Source of the DNA: Streptococcus mitis
GTDB lineage: Bacteria; Bacillota; Bacilli; Lactobacillales; Streptococcaceae
NCBI RefSeq assembly: GCF_002860865.1
Contig: NZ_PKIE01000004.1
Coordinates: 1-64,000, forward strand
Length of the DNA stretch: 64,000 nt
Direction: 5' to 3'
Shown here: positions 21,310-30,282 of the stretch, piece after piece
How positions within the stretch are numbered: the stretch's first letter is position 1
How the letters are laid out: the number at the start of each line of letters is the position of its first letter
Notes under the pieces: generated by a model
What the model was told of the DNA's origin: nothing
The model's database searches: none
The model's input: only the letters and a program-made list of their open reading frames with translations
Position numbers and translations under genes: made by a program

Positions 21310-23202
21310 ATGACACGTTATCAAGATGATTTTTATGATGCTATTAATGGAGAATGGCAGAAGACAGCTGAAATCCCAGCAGATAAGTCTCAAACGGGAG
21401 GTTTTGTTGATTTAGACCAGGAAATTGAAGACCTGATGCTAGCGACAACAGACAAGTGGTTGGCAGGTGAAGAGGTTCCTGAGGATGCTATCTTGGCAAA
21501 CTTTGTCAAATACCACCGCCTAGTTCGTGATTTTGATAAGAGAGAAGCTGACGGTATCACACCTGTCTTACCTCTTCTTAAAGAATTCCAAGAATTGGAG
21601 ACTTTTGCTGATTTTACAGCTAGACTAGCAGAGTTTGAGCTTGCTGGAAAACCAAACTTCCTTCCTTTTGGGGTATCACCAGACTTTATGGATGCTAGAA
21701 TCAATGTTCTGTGGGCTAGCGCTCCAAGCACGATCCTTCCAGATACGACCTACTATGCAGAAGACCATCCTCAGCGCGAGGAGCTCTTGACTCTTTGGAA
21801 AGAAACCAGCGCAAATCTTCTCAAGGCTTATGATTTCTCTGATGAAGAAATTGAAGACTTGTTAGAGAAAAGATTAGAATTGGATCGCCGAATCGCGGCA
21901 GTGGTGCTTTCTAATGAAGAAAGTTCAGAGTATGCTAAACTCTACCATCCATATTCATATGAAGATTTCAAGAAATTTGCGCCTGCCCTACCTCTGGATG
22001 ACTTCTTCCAAGCCGTTCTTGGACAAGTACCAGACAAGGTTATTGTAGACGAGGAACGTTTCTGGCAAGCAGCAGATCAATTCTATAGTGAAGAAGCTTG
22101 GCCTCTCCTCAAGGCAACCTTGATTTTGAGTGTTGTGAATCTTTCAACCAGCTATTTAACAGAAGAAATCCGTGTCTTGTCAGGTGCCTATAGCCGTGCG
22201 CTTTCAGGAGTTCCAGAAGCCAAAGACAAGGTCAAGGCAGCCTACCAGCTAGCACAAGGTCCTTTCAAACAAGCCTTGGGTCTCTGGTATGCCCATGAAA
22301 AATTCTCCCCAGAAGCTAAGGCAGACGTGGAGAAAAAAGTGGCAACCATGATTGATGTCTATAAGGAGCGTTTGGCCAAGAATGACTGGCTGACTCCTGA
22401 AACTCGTGACAAGGCCATCGTCAAACTCAATGTCATCAAGCCTTATATTGGTTATCCAGAAGAATTGCCAGAACGCTACAAGGACAAGGTAGTGGATGAG
22501 ACTGCTAGTCTTTTTGACAATGCTCTTGCCTTTGCGCGTGTGGAAATCAAGCACAGTTGGAGCAAGTGGAACCAGCCTGTAGACTATAAGGAATGGGGTA
22601 TGCCTGCTCATATGGTCAACGCCTACTACAATCCACAGAAGAACCTGATTGTCTTCCCAGCGGCCATTTTGCAAGCGCCTTTCTATGACTTGCATCAGTC
22701 ATCTTCTGCTAATTACGGTGGTATTGGGGCGGTTATTGCCCATGAAATTTCCCACGCTTTTGATACCAACGGGGCTTCCTTTGATGAAAATGGTAGTCTC
22801 AAGGACTGGTGGACAGAGAGCGACTATACTGCCTTCAAGGAGAAAACACAAAAAGTTATTGACCAGTTTGATGGACAGGATTCTTATGGTGCAACCATCA
22901 ACGGTAAATTGACTGTGTCAGAGAACGTGGCTGACTTGGGAGGAATCGCTGCAGCTCTTGAAGCAGCCAAGAGAGAACCAGACTTCTCCGCAGAAGAATT
23001 CTTCTACAACTTTGGTCGCATCTGGCGCATGAAAGGTCGTCCAGAATTTATGAAACTCTTGGCTAGCGTCGATGTGCACGCGCCAGCCAAACTCCGTGTC
23101 AATGTGCAAGTGCCAAACTTCGATGATTTCTTTACAACCTATGATGTCAAAGAAGGAGACGGTATGTGGCGTTCGCCAGAAGAGCGCGTGATTATTTGGT
23201 AA
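21310..23202 (+). CDS. pepO: Endopeptidase PepO (neprilysin family)
   Basis: M13-family zinc metallo-endopeptidase; the pneumococcal orthologue also appears at the cell surface and binds host proteins. Start ATG 21310 (MTRYQDDFYDAIN), giving 630 residues; upstream in-frame codons are not conserved-looking. The zinc site is VIAHEISHAFD (HExxH) with the third ligand in ENVADLGGIAAA. NAYYNPQ is the M13 substrate-binding NAY motif, and the end (MWRSPEERVIIW) is the usual family terminus. No signal peptide. It is divergent from psaB; a strong terminator follows at 23225. Confidence 0.96.
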   Translation: MTRYQDDFYDAINGEWQKTAEIPADKSQTGGFVDLDQEIEDLMLATTDKWLAGEEVPEDAILANFVKYHRLVRDFDKREADGITPVLPLLKEFQELETFADFTARLAEFELAGKPNFLPFGVSPDFMDARINVLWASAPSTILPDTTYYAEDHPQREELLTLWKETSANLLKAYDFSDEEIEDLLEKRLELDRRIAAVVLSNEESSEYAKLYHPYSYEDFKKFAPALPLDDFFQAVLGQVPDKVIVDEERFWQAADQFYSEEAWPLLKATLILSVVNLSTSYLTEEIRVLSGAYSRALSGVPEAKDKVKAAYQLAQGPFKQALGLWYAHEKFSPEAKADVEKKVATMIDVYKERLAKNDWLTPETRDKAIVKLNVIKPYIGYPEELPERYKDKVVDETASLFDNALAFARVEIKHSWSKWNQPVDYKEWGMPAHMVNAYYNPQKNLIVFPAAILQAPFYDLHQSSSANYGGIGAVIAHEISHAFDTNGASFDENGSLKDWWTESDYTAFKEKTQKVIDQFDGQDSYGATINGKLTVSENVADLGGIAAALEAAKREPDFSAEEFFYNFGRIWRMKGRPEFMKLLASVDVHAPAKLRVNVQVPNFDDFFTTYDVKEGDGMWRSPEERVIIW

Positions 23203-23224
23203 TGCAAAAAATCTAGTCATCAGA

Positions 23225-23272
23225 AAAAGGCATCCAATCAGGTGTGAAAAACCTTGATAGGATGCCTTTTGT
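23225..23272. terminator. pepO terminator
   Basis: AAAAGGCATCC (from 23226) pairs with GGATGCCTTTT (to ~23271), with the inner AATCAGG/CCTTGAT extending the stem. Confidence 0.85.
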
Positions 23273-23330
23273 AATGGAAAGATTTGCTGGATAGTTTACT
23301 TAAATTGCGATAGTCATTATCATCATCTTG

Positions 23331-23960
23331 CTAGAAAAAAGGATTGAAGGTCTTTTCATGAGCAATAGTAGTAGCTGAACCATGTCCTGGATAGACATCG
23401 TAGTTTGGTAGGGTGAAGAGTTGAGTCTGGATACTGTGAAGGAGTTGCTCCATGCTACCAGTAGGAAGGTCGGTCCGTCCGATGGTTTCTCGGAAAAGAG
23501 CATCTCCAGTCAAGACTAGGTGAGCATCAGGGAAGACTAGGGAAACACCACCGATAGAGTGACCAGGAGTTGGTAGGACAGTGAAACGAAATTCCTCTAA
23601 TTGATATTCCTCATGGAAGACAAAGGTGTGTTCAGCTGGTTTTGAGACTACATCTACCATATCATCATGACGAGGGAGGCCAGAGAGATTATCGACAGGA
23701 GTATAGAGCCAGCTGGCTTCGCTCTCTGCGATATAGACAGGAGGATTGCCAAAAGTCTCGCGCACCAAGTCCAGACTCATGATATGGTCATAATGGGCGT
23801 GGGTCAATAGAATGGCACAGATCGGTTTGTTGATCGTCTCGATGGTCTGACGAATAGCGTCCCAATGGCTACCAGGATCGACAACGATGAGATGCTTTTC
23901 ACCTTCCAGATAATAGGTATTTTCATAGGCAACAGGATTGACGGTTTTATGGATTTTCAT
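23331..23960 (-). CDS. Metallo-beta-lactamase-fold hydrolase (glyoxalase II-like)
   Basis: A 209-residue protein of the MBL superfamily, closest in layout to small hydroxyacylglutathione-hydrolase-like proteins. The metal motif THAHYDH (residues 53-59) and downstream ligands in PTPGHSIGGVSLV, FRETIGRTDLP and VYPGHGSATT are all present, so it should be active with two metals. The substrate is unknown; streptococci lacking glutathione synthesis may use imported thiols or other thioesters. It is a single-gene unit between pepO and the two small exported proteins. Confidence 0.88.
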   Translation of the reverse strand: MKIHKTVNPVAYENTYYLEGEKHLIVVDPGSHWDAIRQTIETINKPICAILLTHAHYDHIMSLDLVRETFGNPPVYIAESEASWLYTPVDNLSGLPRHDDMVDVVSKPAEHTFVFHEEYQLEEFRFTVLPTPGHSIGGVSLVFPDAHLVLTGDALFRETIGRTDLPTGSMEQLLHSIQTQLFTLPNYDVYPGHGSATTIAHEKTFNPFF

Positions 23961-24042
23961 ATTGGCTCCAATCTCAAAGAATGTACTAAGATAAGTATAG
24001 CACAGTTAGGGAGAATAGGTAAGGATTTAGAATGAATTAAAA

Positions 24043-24074
24043 AACCAGCATGACTAGATGAAGACAGGCTGGTT
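24043..24074 (-). terminator. Terminator after the small exported protein pair
   Basis: AACCAGC (24043-24049) pairs with GCTGGTT (24068-24074); on the minus strand the stem is followed by TTTTTTAATT. Confidence 0.7.
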
Positions 24075-24083
24075 ATCAATTTA

Positions 24084-24347
24084 TCAATATTGGAGAGGTG
24101 TTAATTGCCCTTCATAGGTTGCATAAACTCCGTCATTAGCTTGTTTGATAGACGTGATGTTTAGAGTGCCGCCGTAGTTGGCTTCTCGTTTGTCGCTATA
24201 TTCACTATAACTTATCCTATTGGGCAGGTTCTGGTCGTTAGCATAGTATTGAACGACTGTTTTTTTATAGCCTTGCTGGCTGAATAGGAACAAACAGCTA
24301 ACTCCTAACACTAGGAGAGCAAAAATAGAAATAGCAGTTTTTTTCAT
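24084..24347 (-). CDS. Small exported protein, paralogue of 24398-24712
   Basis: An 87-residue protein with an N-terminal signal or anchor (MKKTAISIFALLVLGVSCLF) and a ~60-residue extracellular part. It shares a pattern with its upstream neighbour: K-T-V-x(2)-YY, then I-x-YSEY-x-D, then G-T-L-x-I-x-S and a final TY-x-G-x-L. The predicted fold is a few beta strands, and no domain family is recognised. Genes are 50 bases apart on the same strand and probably one transcript ending at 24043. The signal lacks a clear AxA site, so this copy may stay membrane-anchored whereas the other is released. Confidence 0.72.
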   Translation of the reverse strand: MKKTAISIFALLVLGVSCLFLFSQQGYKKTVVQYYANDQNLPNRISYSEYSDKREANYGGTLNITSIKQANDGVYATYEGQLTPLQY

Positions 24348-24397
24348 AGGTGTTCTCCTTATAAACTAAATGATAAAAGAAAGTATCTTGAGGATTT

Positions 24398-24712
24398 TTA
24401 ATTCCAAAATCCAGTCAAGGTACCAGTGTATGTGACACGAGTTCCACCGTTTGATCTTCGTACACTATCTATTTCAAGTGTTCCTTTGAAGGTTGAATGG
24501 AAACCATCATTATATTCTGAATAGTAGATAGTTGGTGGGATGTAACCATCATCGTTATAGTATTTTGTTACTGTTTTACTATAACTATGAGAATATATAC
24601 GCTCATAACGAGGACCTTCAAAGTTATTTGTTGTATTGGTTTCAGCAGCATTGATTGGAACGGCAATGGATAGAGCAGTAGCTCCTAATAGTGTTAGTAC
24701 AATTTTTTTCAT
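24398..24712 (-). CDS. Small secreted protein, paralogue of 24084-24347
   Basis: A 104-residue protein with a typical cleavable signal (hydrophobic core TLLGATALSIAVP, cleavage after INA/AE). The mature part of ~80 residues has no cysteines and is rich in Tyr, Thr and Ser. It carries the shared KTVTKYY, IYYSEYNDG and GTLEIDS...TYTGTLTG pattern. SD AAAGGAG is well placed before the ATG at 24712. It is divergent from relA. The small size, export and tandem duplication would suit a bacteriocin-like, toxin or immunity role, but nothing here proves it. Confidence 0.75.
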   Translation of the reverse strand: MKKIVLTLLGATALSIAVPINAAETNTTNNFEGPRYERIYSHSYSKTVTKYYNDDGYIPPTIYYSEYNDGFHSTFKGTLEIDSVRRSNGGTRVTYTGTLTGFWN

Positions 24713-24991
24713 AGGATACTCCTTTGTAAAATGATGTCATTCAAATATATTGACTTGAATGAAAGAGTGATAAGCATAGGGAGTTAAATTATATTTAGAT
24801 TACAATATGGTTTCCGTTCTTCTATCTCTCCTTCTATCACCTAAATAGAAAATCTAACTATATAACATATTATAAAAAAACATTTCAGAATTATCAAGCA
24901 ATTCTGAATTATTTTTTTCTTATTCTGTTCCAATCTAGTTTTCATATTCTTAAAAAAGTGATAAAATGGTAGGAAGAATTGGAGAGTATAG

Positions 24992-27214
24992 ATGCCAAAA
25001 GAAGTGAATTTAACAGGCGAAGAAGTTGTCGCCTTAACCAAAGAATATTTAACAGAAGAGGATGTTCATTTTGTCCATAAGGCCTTGGTCTATGCGGTGG
25101 ATTGTCATAGTGGTCAATATCGCAAATCAGGCGAACCTTATATCATTCATCCTATCCAAGTGGCAGGTATTTTAGCCAAGCTTAAGCTGGATGCTGTAAC
25201 GGTAGCTTGTGGTTTCTTGCATGATGTAGTAGAAGATACAGATGCGACCTTGGATGATTTGGAAAGAGAGTTTGGTCCTGATGTGCGGGTAATCGTAGAT
25301 GGGGTTACTAAGCTTGGTAAAGTTAAGTACAAGTCTCACGAGGAGCAGTTGGCAGAAAATCATCGCAAGATGCTCATGGCCATGTCTGAGGACATCCGCG
25401 TTATCTTGGTTAAACTGTCTGACCGCTTGCACAATATGCGGACCCTGAAACACCTTCGAAAAGACAAGCAGGAGCGCATTTCCAAAGAAACTATGGAAAT
25501 CTATGCACCTCTTGCTCACCGTTTGGGGATTTCCAGCGTCAAATGGGAATTGGAAGACCTGTCTTTCCGTTATCTCAATCCAACGGAGTTTTACAAGATT
25601 ACCCATATGATGAAGGAAAAACGCAGAGAGCGTGAGGCCTTGGTGGATGAGGTGGTCACAAAATTAGAGGAATATACGACGGATCATCACTTGAGAGGGA
25701 AGATTTATGGTCGTCCCAAGCATATTTACTCTATTTTCCGCAAAATGCAGGACAAGAGAAAACGGTTTGAGGAAATCTATGACCTGATTGCCATTCGTTG
25801 TATTTTAGATACCCAAAGTGATGTCTATGCCATGCTTGGTTACGTGCATGAGCTTTGGAAACCAATGCCAGGTCGTTTCAAAGACTATATCGCCAACCGC
25901 AAGGCCAATGGTTACCAATCTATCCATACGACTGTTTATGGGCCGAAAGGGCCGATTGAATTCCAGATTCGCACTAAGGAAATGCATGAGGTGGCTGAGT
26001 ACGGGGTTGCGGCCCACTGGGCTTATAAGAAAGGCATTAAGGGGCAGGTTAACAGCAAGGAATCAGCCATTGGAATGAACTGGATCAAGGAGATGATGGA
26101 GCTCCAAGATCAGGCTGATGATGCTAAGGAATTTGTTGATTCAGTTAAGGAAAACTATCTGGCTGAGGAGATTTACGTCTTTACTCCAGATGGTGCTGTC
26201 CGTTCTCTTCCAAAAGATTCAGGACCGATTGATTTTGCCTACGAGATCCATACCAAAGTCGGTGAAAAAGCGACTGGGGCCAAGGTCAATGGTCGCATGG
26301 TCCCACTAACAACCAAGCTCAAGACAGGGGATCAGGTTGAAATTGTCACCAATCCGAACTCCTTTGGACCGAGTCGTGACTGGCTCAACATGGTCAAGAC
26401 CAGCAAGGCGCGCAATAAGATTCGTCAGTTCTTTAAAAATCAAGACAAGGAATTATCTGTCAATAAGGGTCGTGAAATGTTGATGGCTCAGTTCCAAGAA
26501 AATGGCTATGTGGCCAATAAATTCATGGACAAGCGCCACATGGACCAAGTTCTTCAAAAGACCAGCTACAAGACAGAAGAATCCCTCTTTGCGGCCATCG
26601 GTTTTGGAGAAATCGGTGCGATTACCGTCTTTAACCGTCTGACTGAAAAGGAACGCCGTGAAGAAGAGCGTGCCAAGGCCAAGGCTGAGGCAGAGGAGCT
26701 TGTCAAAGGTGGCGAGATCAAGGTTGAAAATAAAGAAACCCTCAAGGTCAAGCATGAGGGTGGTGTGGTCATTGAAGGTGCCTCAGGCCTCCTCGTGCGG
26801 ATTGCCAAGTGCTGTAATCCTGTGCCTGGTGACGATATTGTTGGCTACATTACCAAGGGGCGTGGTGTAGCCATTCACCGTGTAGACTGTATGAACCTGC
26901 GCGCTCAAGAAAACTACGAGCAACGTCTCCTTGATGTGGAATGGGAAGACCAGTACTCTAGCTCAAATAAGGAGTATATGGCCCATATCGATATCTACGG
27001 CCTCAACCGTACAGGACTGTTGAACGATGTACTGCAAGTTCTTTCAAACACAACCAAGAATATCTCAACGGTCAACGCTCAACCAACTAAGGATATGAAA
27101 TTTGCTAATATCCATGTATCCTTTGGCATTGCTAACCTCTCTACGCTGACTACGGTTGTGGACAAGATTAAGACCGTGCCAGAGGTTTATTCTGTCAAAC
27201 GGACCAACGGCTAA
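24992..27214 (+). CDS. relA: Bifunctional (p)ppGpp synthetase/hydrolase Rsh
   Basis: Stringent-response enzyme of 740 residues that makes and degrades (p)ppGpp. The hydrolase HD domain is intact ([35 protein letters not shown]), so it should be bifunctional. The synthetase domain follows ([30 protein letters not shown]), then the TGS domain ([20 protein letters not shown]), a zinc-finger-like region ([12 protein letters not shown]) and a C-terminal ACT domain ([17 protein letters not shown]). SD GGAGAG precedes ATG 24992. dtd follows after 29 bases. Confidence 0.97.
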   Translation: MPKEVNLTGEEVVALTKEYLTEEDVHFVHKALVYAVDCHSGQYRKSGEPYIIHPIQVAGILAKLKLDAVTVACGFLHDVVEDTDATLDDLEREFGPDVRVIVDGVTKLGKVKYKSHEEQLAENHRKMLMAMSEDIRVILVKLSDRLHNMRTLKHLRKDKQERISKETMEIYAPLAHRLGISSVKWELEDLSFRYLNPTEFYKITHMMKEKRREREALVDEVVTKLEEYTTDHHLRGKIYGRPKHIYSIFRKMQDKRKRFEEIYDLIAIRCILDTQSDVYAMLGYVHELWKPMPGRFKDYIANRKANGYQSIHTTVYGPKGPIEFQIRTKEMHEVAEYGVAAHWAYKKGIKGQVNSKESAIGMNWIKEMMELQDQADDAKEFVDSVKENYLAEEIYVFTPDGAVRSLPKDSGPIDFAYEIHTKVGEKATGAKVNGRMVPLTTKLKTGDQVEIVTNPNSFGPSRDWLNMVKTSKARNKIRQFFKNQDKELSVNKGREMLMAQFQENGYVANKFMDKRHMDQVLQKTSYKTEESLFAAIGFGEIGAITVFNRLTEKERREEERAKAKAEAEELVKGGEIKVENKETLKVKHEGGVVIEGASGLLVRIAKCCNPVPGDDIVGYITKGRGVAIHRVDCMNLRAQENYEQRLLDVEWEDQYSSSNKEYMAHIDIYGLNRTGLLNDVLQVLSNTTKNISTVNAQPTKDMKFANIHVSFGIANLSTLTTVVDKIKTVPEVYSVKRTNG

Positions 27215-27243
27215 TTGTCCTAGCTCTTACTAGAAAGGCTATT

Positions 27244-27687
27244 ATGAAAATCATTATCCAACGGGTTAAAAAGGCCCAAGTGAGTATCGAAGGGCAGGTT
27301 CATGGGAAAATCAATCAGGGGCTCTTATTGCTGGTTGGTGTTGGACCAGAGGACCAAGAGGAAGATTTGGACTATGCTGTGAGAAAGCTTGTCAATATGC
27401 GGATTTTTTCAGACGCAGAAGGTAAGATGAACCTGTCTGTCAAAGATATTGAAGGAGAAATCCTCTCTATTTCTCAGTTTACCCTCTTTGCGGATACCAA
27501 GAAAGGCAATCGTCCAGCCTTCATAGGCGCAGCCAAGCCTGATATGGCATCAGACTTCTATGATGCTTTCAATCAAAAATTAGCGCAAGAAGTGCCTGTT
27601 CAGACAGGCATCTTTGGAGCGGATATGCAGGTTGAGCTGGTCAATGATGGGCCAGTTACCATTATCCTAGATACTAAAAATAGATAA
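27244..27687 (+). CDS. dtd: D-aminoacyl-tRNA deacylase
   Basis: Proofreading enzyme that removes D-amino acids and glycine from mischarged tRNAs. The 147-residue protein has the family start [17 protein letters not shown], the catalytic-pocket motif [17 protein letters not shown] (SQFTL) and the cross-subunit motif near the end, [11 protein letters not shown] (the GP-containing NxGP segment). It follows relA by 29 bases, the conserved relA-dtd pairing in Gram-positives, and ends at a long terminator. Confidence 0.97.
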   Translation: MKIIIQRVKKAQVSIEGQVHGKINQGLLLLVGVGPEDQEEDLDYAVRKLVNMRIFSDAEGKMNLSVKDIEGEILSISQFTLFADTKKGNRPAFIGAAKPDMASDFYDAFNQKLAQEVPVQTGIFGADMQVELVNDGPVTIILDTKNR

Positions 27688-27724
27688 GAAAGACCAAGCC
27701 CAGCCGGCTTGGTTTTTCTTATCT
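27682..27724. terminator. Long convergent terminator after dtd
   Basis: AGATAAGAAA...ACCAAGCC pairs with GGCTTGGT...TTTCTTATCT around CAGCC. It overlaps the dtd stop and ends two bases before the stop of the opposing gene, serving both. Confidence 0.9.
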
Positions 27725-27725
27725 A

Positions 27726-28139
27726 TCATAAAATGCTCCAAAAAGAAATCGGTTCTTGATAGGCCTTGGGGAAATCTTGTTTCAGGCTTTGGCAAGTGCG
27801 ATAGGAAGGGATGATGTGTCCTAGGATGAGGAGAGTTCCCTGAAGGAAAAGTGGCACACCACTCAAACATATCAAGGAGAGAATCATCAGGCTATCCCAT
27901 AGGAGGATTTGTAAGGCAAAACGCCAGAATCGCGGTCTAATCTGGGAATAGAGTTGACTGAAGTGGTCACAAAGTTGATTGGAAAGATAGGTCAATAGTA
28001 CAGGATGAAAGAAGATGAGCCAACCGCTATAAATCAAAATCCAGTCCCAAGTAAGCCCCTCTTTAAATGTCAAAAATGCCAGCATGATTCCATCAATGAC
28101 AAGGAGTTGAATGGTTTTGATGAAGATGATTTTTTTCAT
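27726..28139 (-). CDS. Four-helix membrane protein, paralogue A
   Basis: A 137-residue protein with about four hydrophobic segments and no recognised domain. It has the same length as the gene upstream (28158-28571). Both share MKK at the start, an aspartate in the first helix (VID), a charged loop between helices 2 and 3 (QL..HFSQLYSQI) and an ending with a tryptophan followed by ..L. These features suggest tandem duplication followed by strong divergence. The two are 18 bases apart. Function unknown. Confidence 0.72.
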   Translation of the reverse strand: MKKIIFIKTIQLLVIDGIMLAFLTFKEGLTWDWILIYSGWLIFFHPVLLTYLSNQLCDHFSQLYSQIRPRFWRFALQILLWDSLMILSLICLSGVPLFLQGTLLILGHIIPSYRTCQSLKQDFPKAYQEPISFWSIL

Positions 28140-28157
28140 GCTAAAACCTCCTTTTCC

Positions 28158-28571
28158 TTAGAGACACTCCCATAAAGTGATGTGTTTATCGTAAAAGTCT
28201 GGATAGTTTTCTCTTAGATAGTCAGTCGTCAGATAATATAAAGTATAATGACAAGCAGTGACGATTGGCATAAGAGTGGAAAATCGCTGAGAACTAGTGA
28301 AGGCTAAGAGAACAAATAATAGAAAGTCGCTGATGAGCACCCCTAAATAGTAGAAGCGAATCATTTTATTGATTTGAGGATAAATCTCAGCAAATTGATT
28401 TTTTAGTTGGACGACCAAGCGAAATAGCAGGAGTCCCTGAGCAAGGAGGAAAATAAAACCAGTGAGCAAGAGCCAGTCGAAAGCTGTCTCGGATCTAGTG
28501 CTAAAAAATACAAGTAGTAGCAAATCGATGACTGCAATTGCTATAAAATGGATTCTATAGAGTTTTTTCAT
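28158..28571 (-). CDS. Four-helix membrane protein, paralogue B
   Basis: A 137-residue, four-helix membrane protein, first gene of the pair with 27726-28139. Loop QLKNQFAEIYPQINK aligns with QLCDHFSQLYSQIRP of its partner, and the tails (YPDFYDKHITLWECL and FPKAYQEPISFWSIL) match in spacing. SD GGAGG precedes the ATG at 28571. No metal, ATP or enzyme motifs are seen. A transport-accessory or immunity-like role is possible, but I cannot choose. Confidence 0.72.
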   Translation of the reverse strand: MKKLYRIHFIAIAVIDLLLLVFFSTRSETAFDWLLLTGFIFLLAQGLLLFRLVVQLKNQFAEIYPQINKMIRFYYLGVLISDFLLFVLLAFTSSQRFSTLMPIVTACHYTLYYLTTDYLRENYPDFYDKHITLWECL

Positions 28572-28690
28572 GACAAGACCTCCCTCTTTTATCTAACTTC
28601 ATTCTACTCCAAAAGAATGGGAGTTACAAGTAAAATGATAAAAAATTTTAGTAAGGAGATTCTGTTAGATTTCTTTATTTGATTTCCCTC

Positions 28691-29401
28691 TTATTGTTCC
28701 ACCTCTTCATCATTCCAGACAAATAAAGCTCCGATTGCATTGAGGATATAAAAGATGTATTTTCCGATATTGGCGAAGTTTCCTTGAATGCCAGCCTTTG
28801 TCAGCTGAACGAAATTGTAAATCAACCAAAAGCCCCACTGAGTTGTTAATTTTAATGCATTCAAAGCATTGGCAATGAGGGACAGTGCAAAGGCAATGGT
28901 TGTTACATATGAAAGGAGATTCATCTTGCCCCCATAGCCGATATAGTTGGTCACAAAGGCAAAGAGGAAGGCGATGATTGAAATGATGATGGCAGCCAAT
29001 TTTAGTTGTTTTTGGCTCATTTGGTTGGGTCTGCCTTCTTGCGAAGCTTCCCATTTCTTAATAGCAAAGGTATAAATGAGGAAGGTGACAGGATAGGTAA
29101 TGATGGCTGCCTTATTTCCAAGGATATAGTCAATGCTGCCAGACAAAATCGTATTGACAATCCCAAAGTAATTTCCCCATTTGCTTAATTTTCCCGTGAA
29201 ACGAGTGGACAACATGGAAATCCCAACGTTGGTTACGGAAATCAATCCAAAGGGTACAAGGGCAGTCCATGGTCCCCAGTCTACGAATTTATCGAGACGG
29301 GAGTTGAGGTAGCCAGATGCAATCGCAATCCCAACGACCAGAGCAACTCCGAAGAGGTCAAACCATTTAGATGTCGCAAAAATTTTTAGTGATTTTTTCA
29401 T
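28691..29401 (-). CDS. PnuC-family nicotinamide riboside transporter
   Basis: A 236-residue membrane protein with about seven helices in the PnuC layout. A charged stretch follows the central helices (KKWEASQEGRPNQMSQKQLK), and late in the protein come TTQWGFWLIYNFVQL and the final helix before an acidic tail. PnuC proteins carry out facilitated diffusion of nicotinamide riboside, which is trapped by phosphorylation and feeds NAD synthesis. No kinase gene is adjacent, and no NAD or thiamine riboswitch is evident in 29402-29520. The assignment comes from topology and motif memory; another vitamin-type Pnu transporter remains possible. Confidence 0.65.
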   Translation of the reverse strand: MKKSLKIFATSKWFDLFGVALVVGIAIASGYLNSRLDKFVDWGPWTALVPFGLISVTNVGISMLSTRFTGKLSKWGNYFGIVNTILSGSIDYILGNKAAIITYPVTFLIYTFAIKKWEASQEGRPNQMSQKQLKLAAIIISIIAFLFAFVTNYIGYGGKMNLLSYVTTIAFALSLIANALNALKLTTQWGFWLIYNFVQLTKAGIQGNFANIGKYIFYILNAIGALFVWNDEEVEQ

Positions 29402-29475
29402 AGTTTAAGGTATCTTTCTTGTTTTTTACAAACATTCTACAACTAAATGAGAGTAAAATCAAATGCTAGAAATAA

Positions 29476-29502
29476 AACCCTGAAAATTTGATTTTCAGGG
29501 TT
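29476..29502. terminator. psaR terminator
   Basis: AACCCTGAAAAT (29476-29487)-TTG-ATTTTCAGGGTT (29491-29502), a perfect 12-base stem. On the minus strand it is followed by TTTATTTC. Confidence 0.85.
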
Positions 29503-29520
29503 GGTAGGGGACTTGAGAAA

Positions 29521-30171
29521 TTAGTTGATTTTCTCGACATAGAGTTGTTTGGCAATGTCCATATTCACTTGTAAATCTTCATTTTTAGTGAGGATAGTGA
29601 AGGTATTGCTGAAGCCATCAAACTGCTTGACTTGGAGCGGATCACCGATGTGAAGTGAGTGCTCGTCCAGATAATGGAGAATGTCAAAACTATCGTGCAC
29701 CCGAGTCAGACGATAGGAGCCAGCTTCCTTGATATCAGCTAGTGGTAGGTTATTGATTTCAACTAGAAGTTCTCCCTTGTCCGGAATGGTTCCTCCGTGG
29801 GGGCAGGTTTTAGGGAACCCTAGCAATTTATCCAGTCTTTCCACGAACAGGTCAGATACAGTATGTTCCAAGACCTCAGCTTCCTCGTGAATCTGGTCAC
29901 TTGTATAATCTAAATGATGGACTAGAAAAACTTCAATCAAGCGATGCTTACGATAGAGCTCAGAGACCAATTTGAGGCCGAGGTCAGTCAGTAGATAGCC
30001 ACATTCCTTGTCCTTGAGGATGAGATTTTCACTTTTCATCCGTTTAATCATTTCAGTTACGGCAGGGGGAGAGACTTGCATGCGGGCCGCAATTTCCTTG
30101 TTGGTGATTTTATGCAGGTCTATGCCAATTTCGTAAATACACTTTAGATAATCTTCTTTATTCGGGGTCAT
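29521..30171 (-). CDS. psaR: Manganese-responsive repressor PsaR (DtxR/MntR family)
   Basis: Metal-dependent repressor of Mn uptake, expected to control psaBCA 9 kb away. The 216-residue protein has an N-terminal winged helix (MTPNKEDYLKCIYEIG; AARMQVSPPAVTEMIKRM), the DtxR dimerisation/metal-binding domain with His and Glu ligands (YRKHRLIEVFLVHHL; HEEAEVLEHTVSD; CPHGG) and a C-terminal FeoA-like SH3 domain (HIGDPLQVKQFDG). It is transcribed away from the phosphoesterase gene. A perfect palindrome (30215-30232) lies between their promoters. Confidence 0.93.
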   Translation of the reverse strand: MTPNKEDYLKCIYEIGIDLHKITNKEIAARMQVSPPAVTEMIKRMKSENLILKDKECGYLLTDLGLKLVSELYRKHRLIEVFLVHHLDYTSDQIHEEAEVLEHTVSDLFVERLDKLLGFPKTCPHGGTIPDKGELLVEINNLPLADIKEAGSYRLTRVHDSFDILHYLDEHSLHIGDPLQVKQFDGFSNTFTILTKNEDLQVNMDIAKQLYVEKIN

Positions 30172-30200
30172 TCGTTTCCTCTTGTCTAATATCTCTATCT

Positions 30201-30252
30201 AGTATATCAAAAAAAGCTAGATTTCTCTAGCTATGACTTTTTATGTTATACT
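30201..30252. promoter_or_regulatory. Divergent psaR / phosphoesterase promoters around a perfect palindrome
   Basis: Minus-strand -10 TATACT (30206-30201) serves psaR; plus-strand extended -10 TGTTATACT (30244-30252) serves the phosphoesterase. Between them AGCTAGA-TTTC-TCTAGCT (30215-30232) is an 18-base palindrome covering both -35 regions. It does not resemble the psa operator at 21172. Confidence 0.55.
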
Positions 30253-30282
30253 TATTGCAAGAGAAAAAACGAGGAGATGGAT

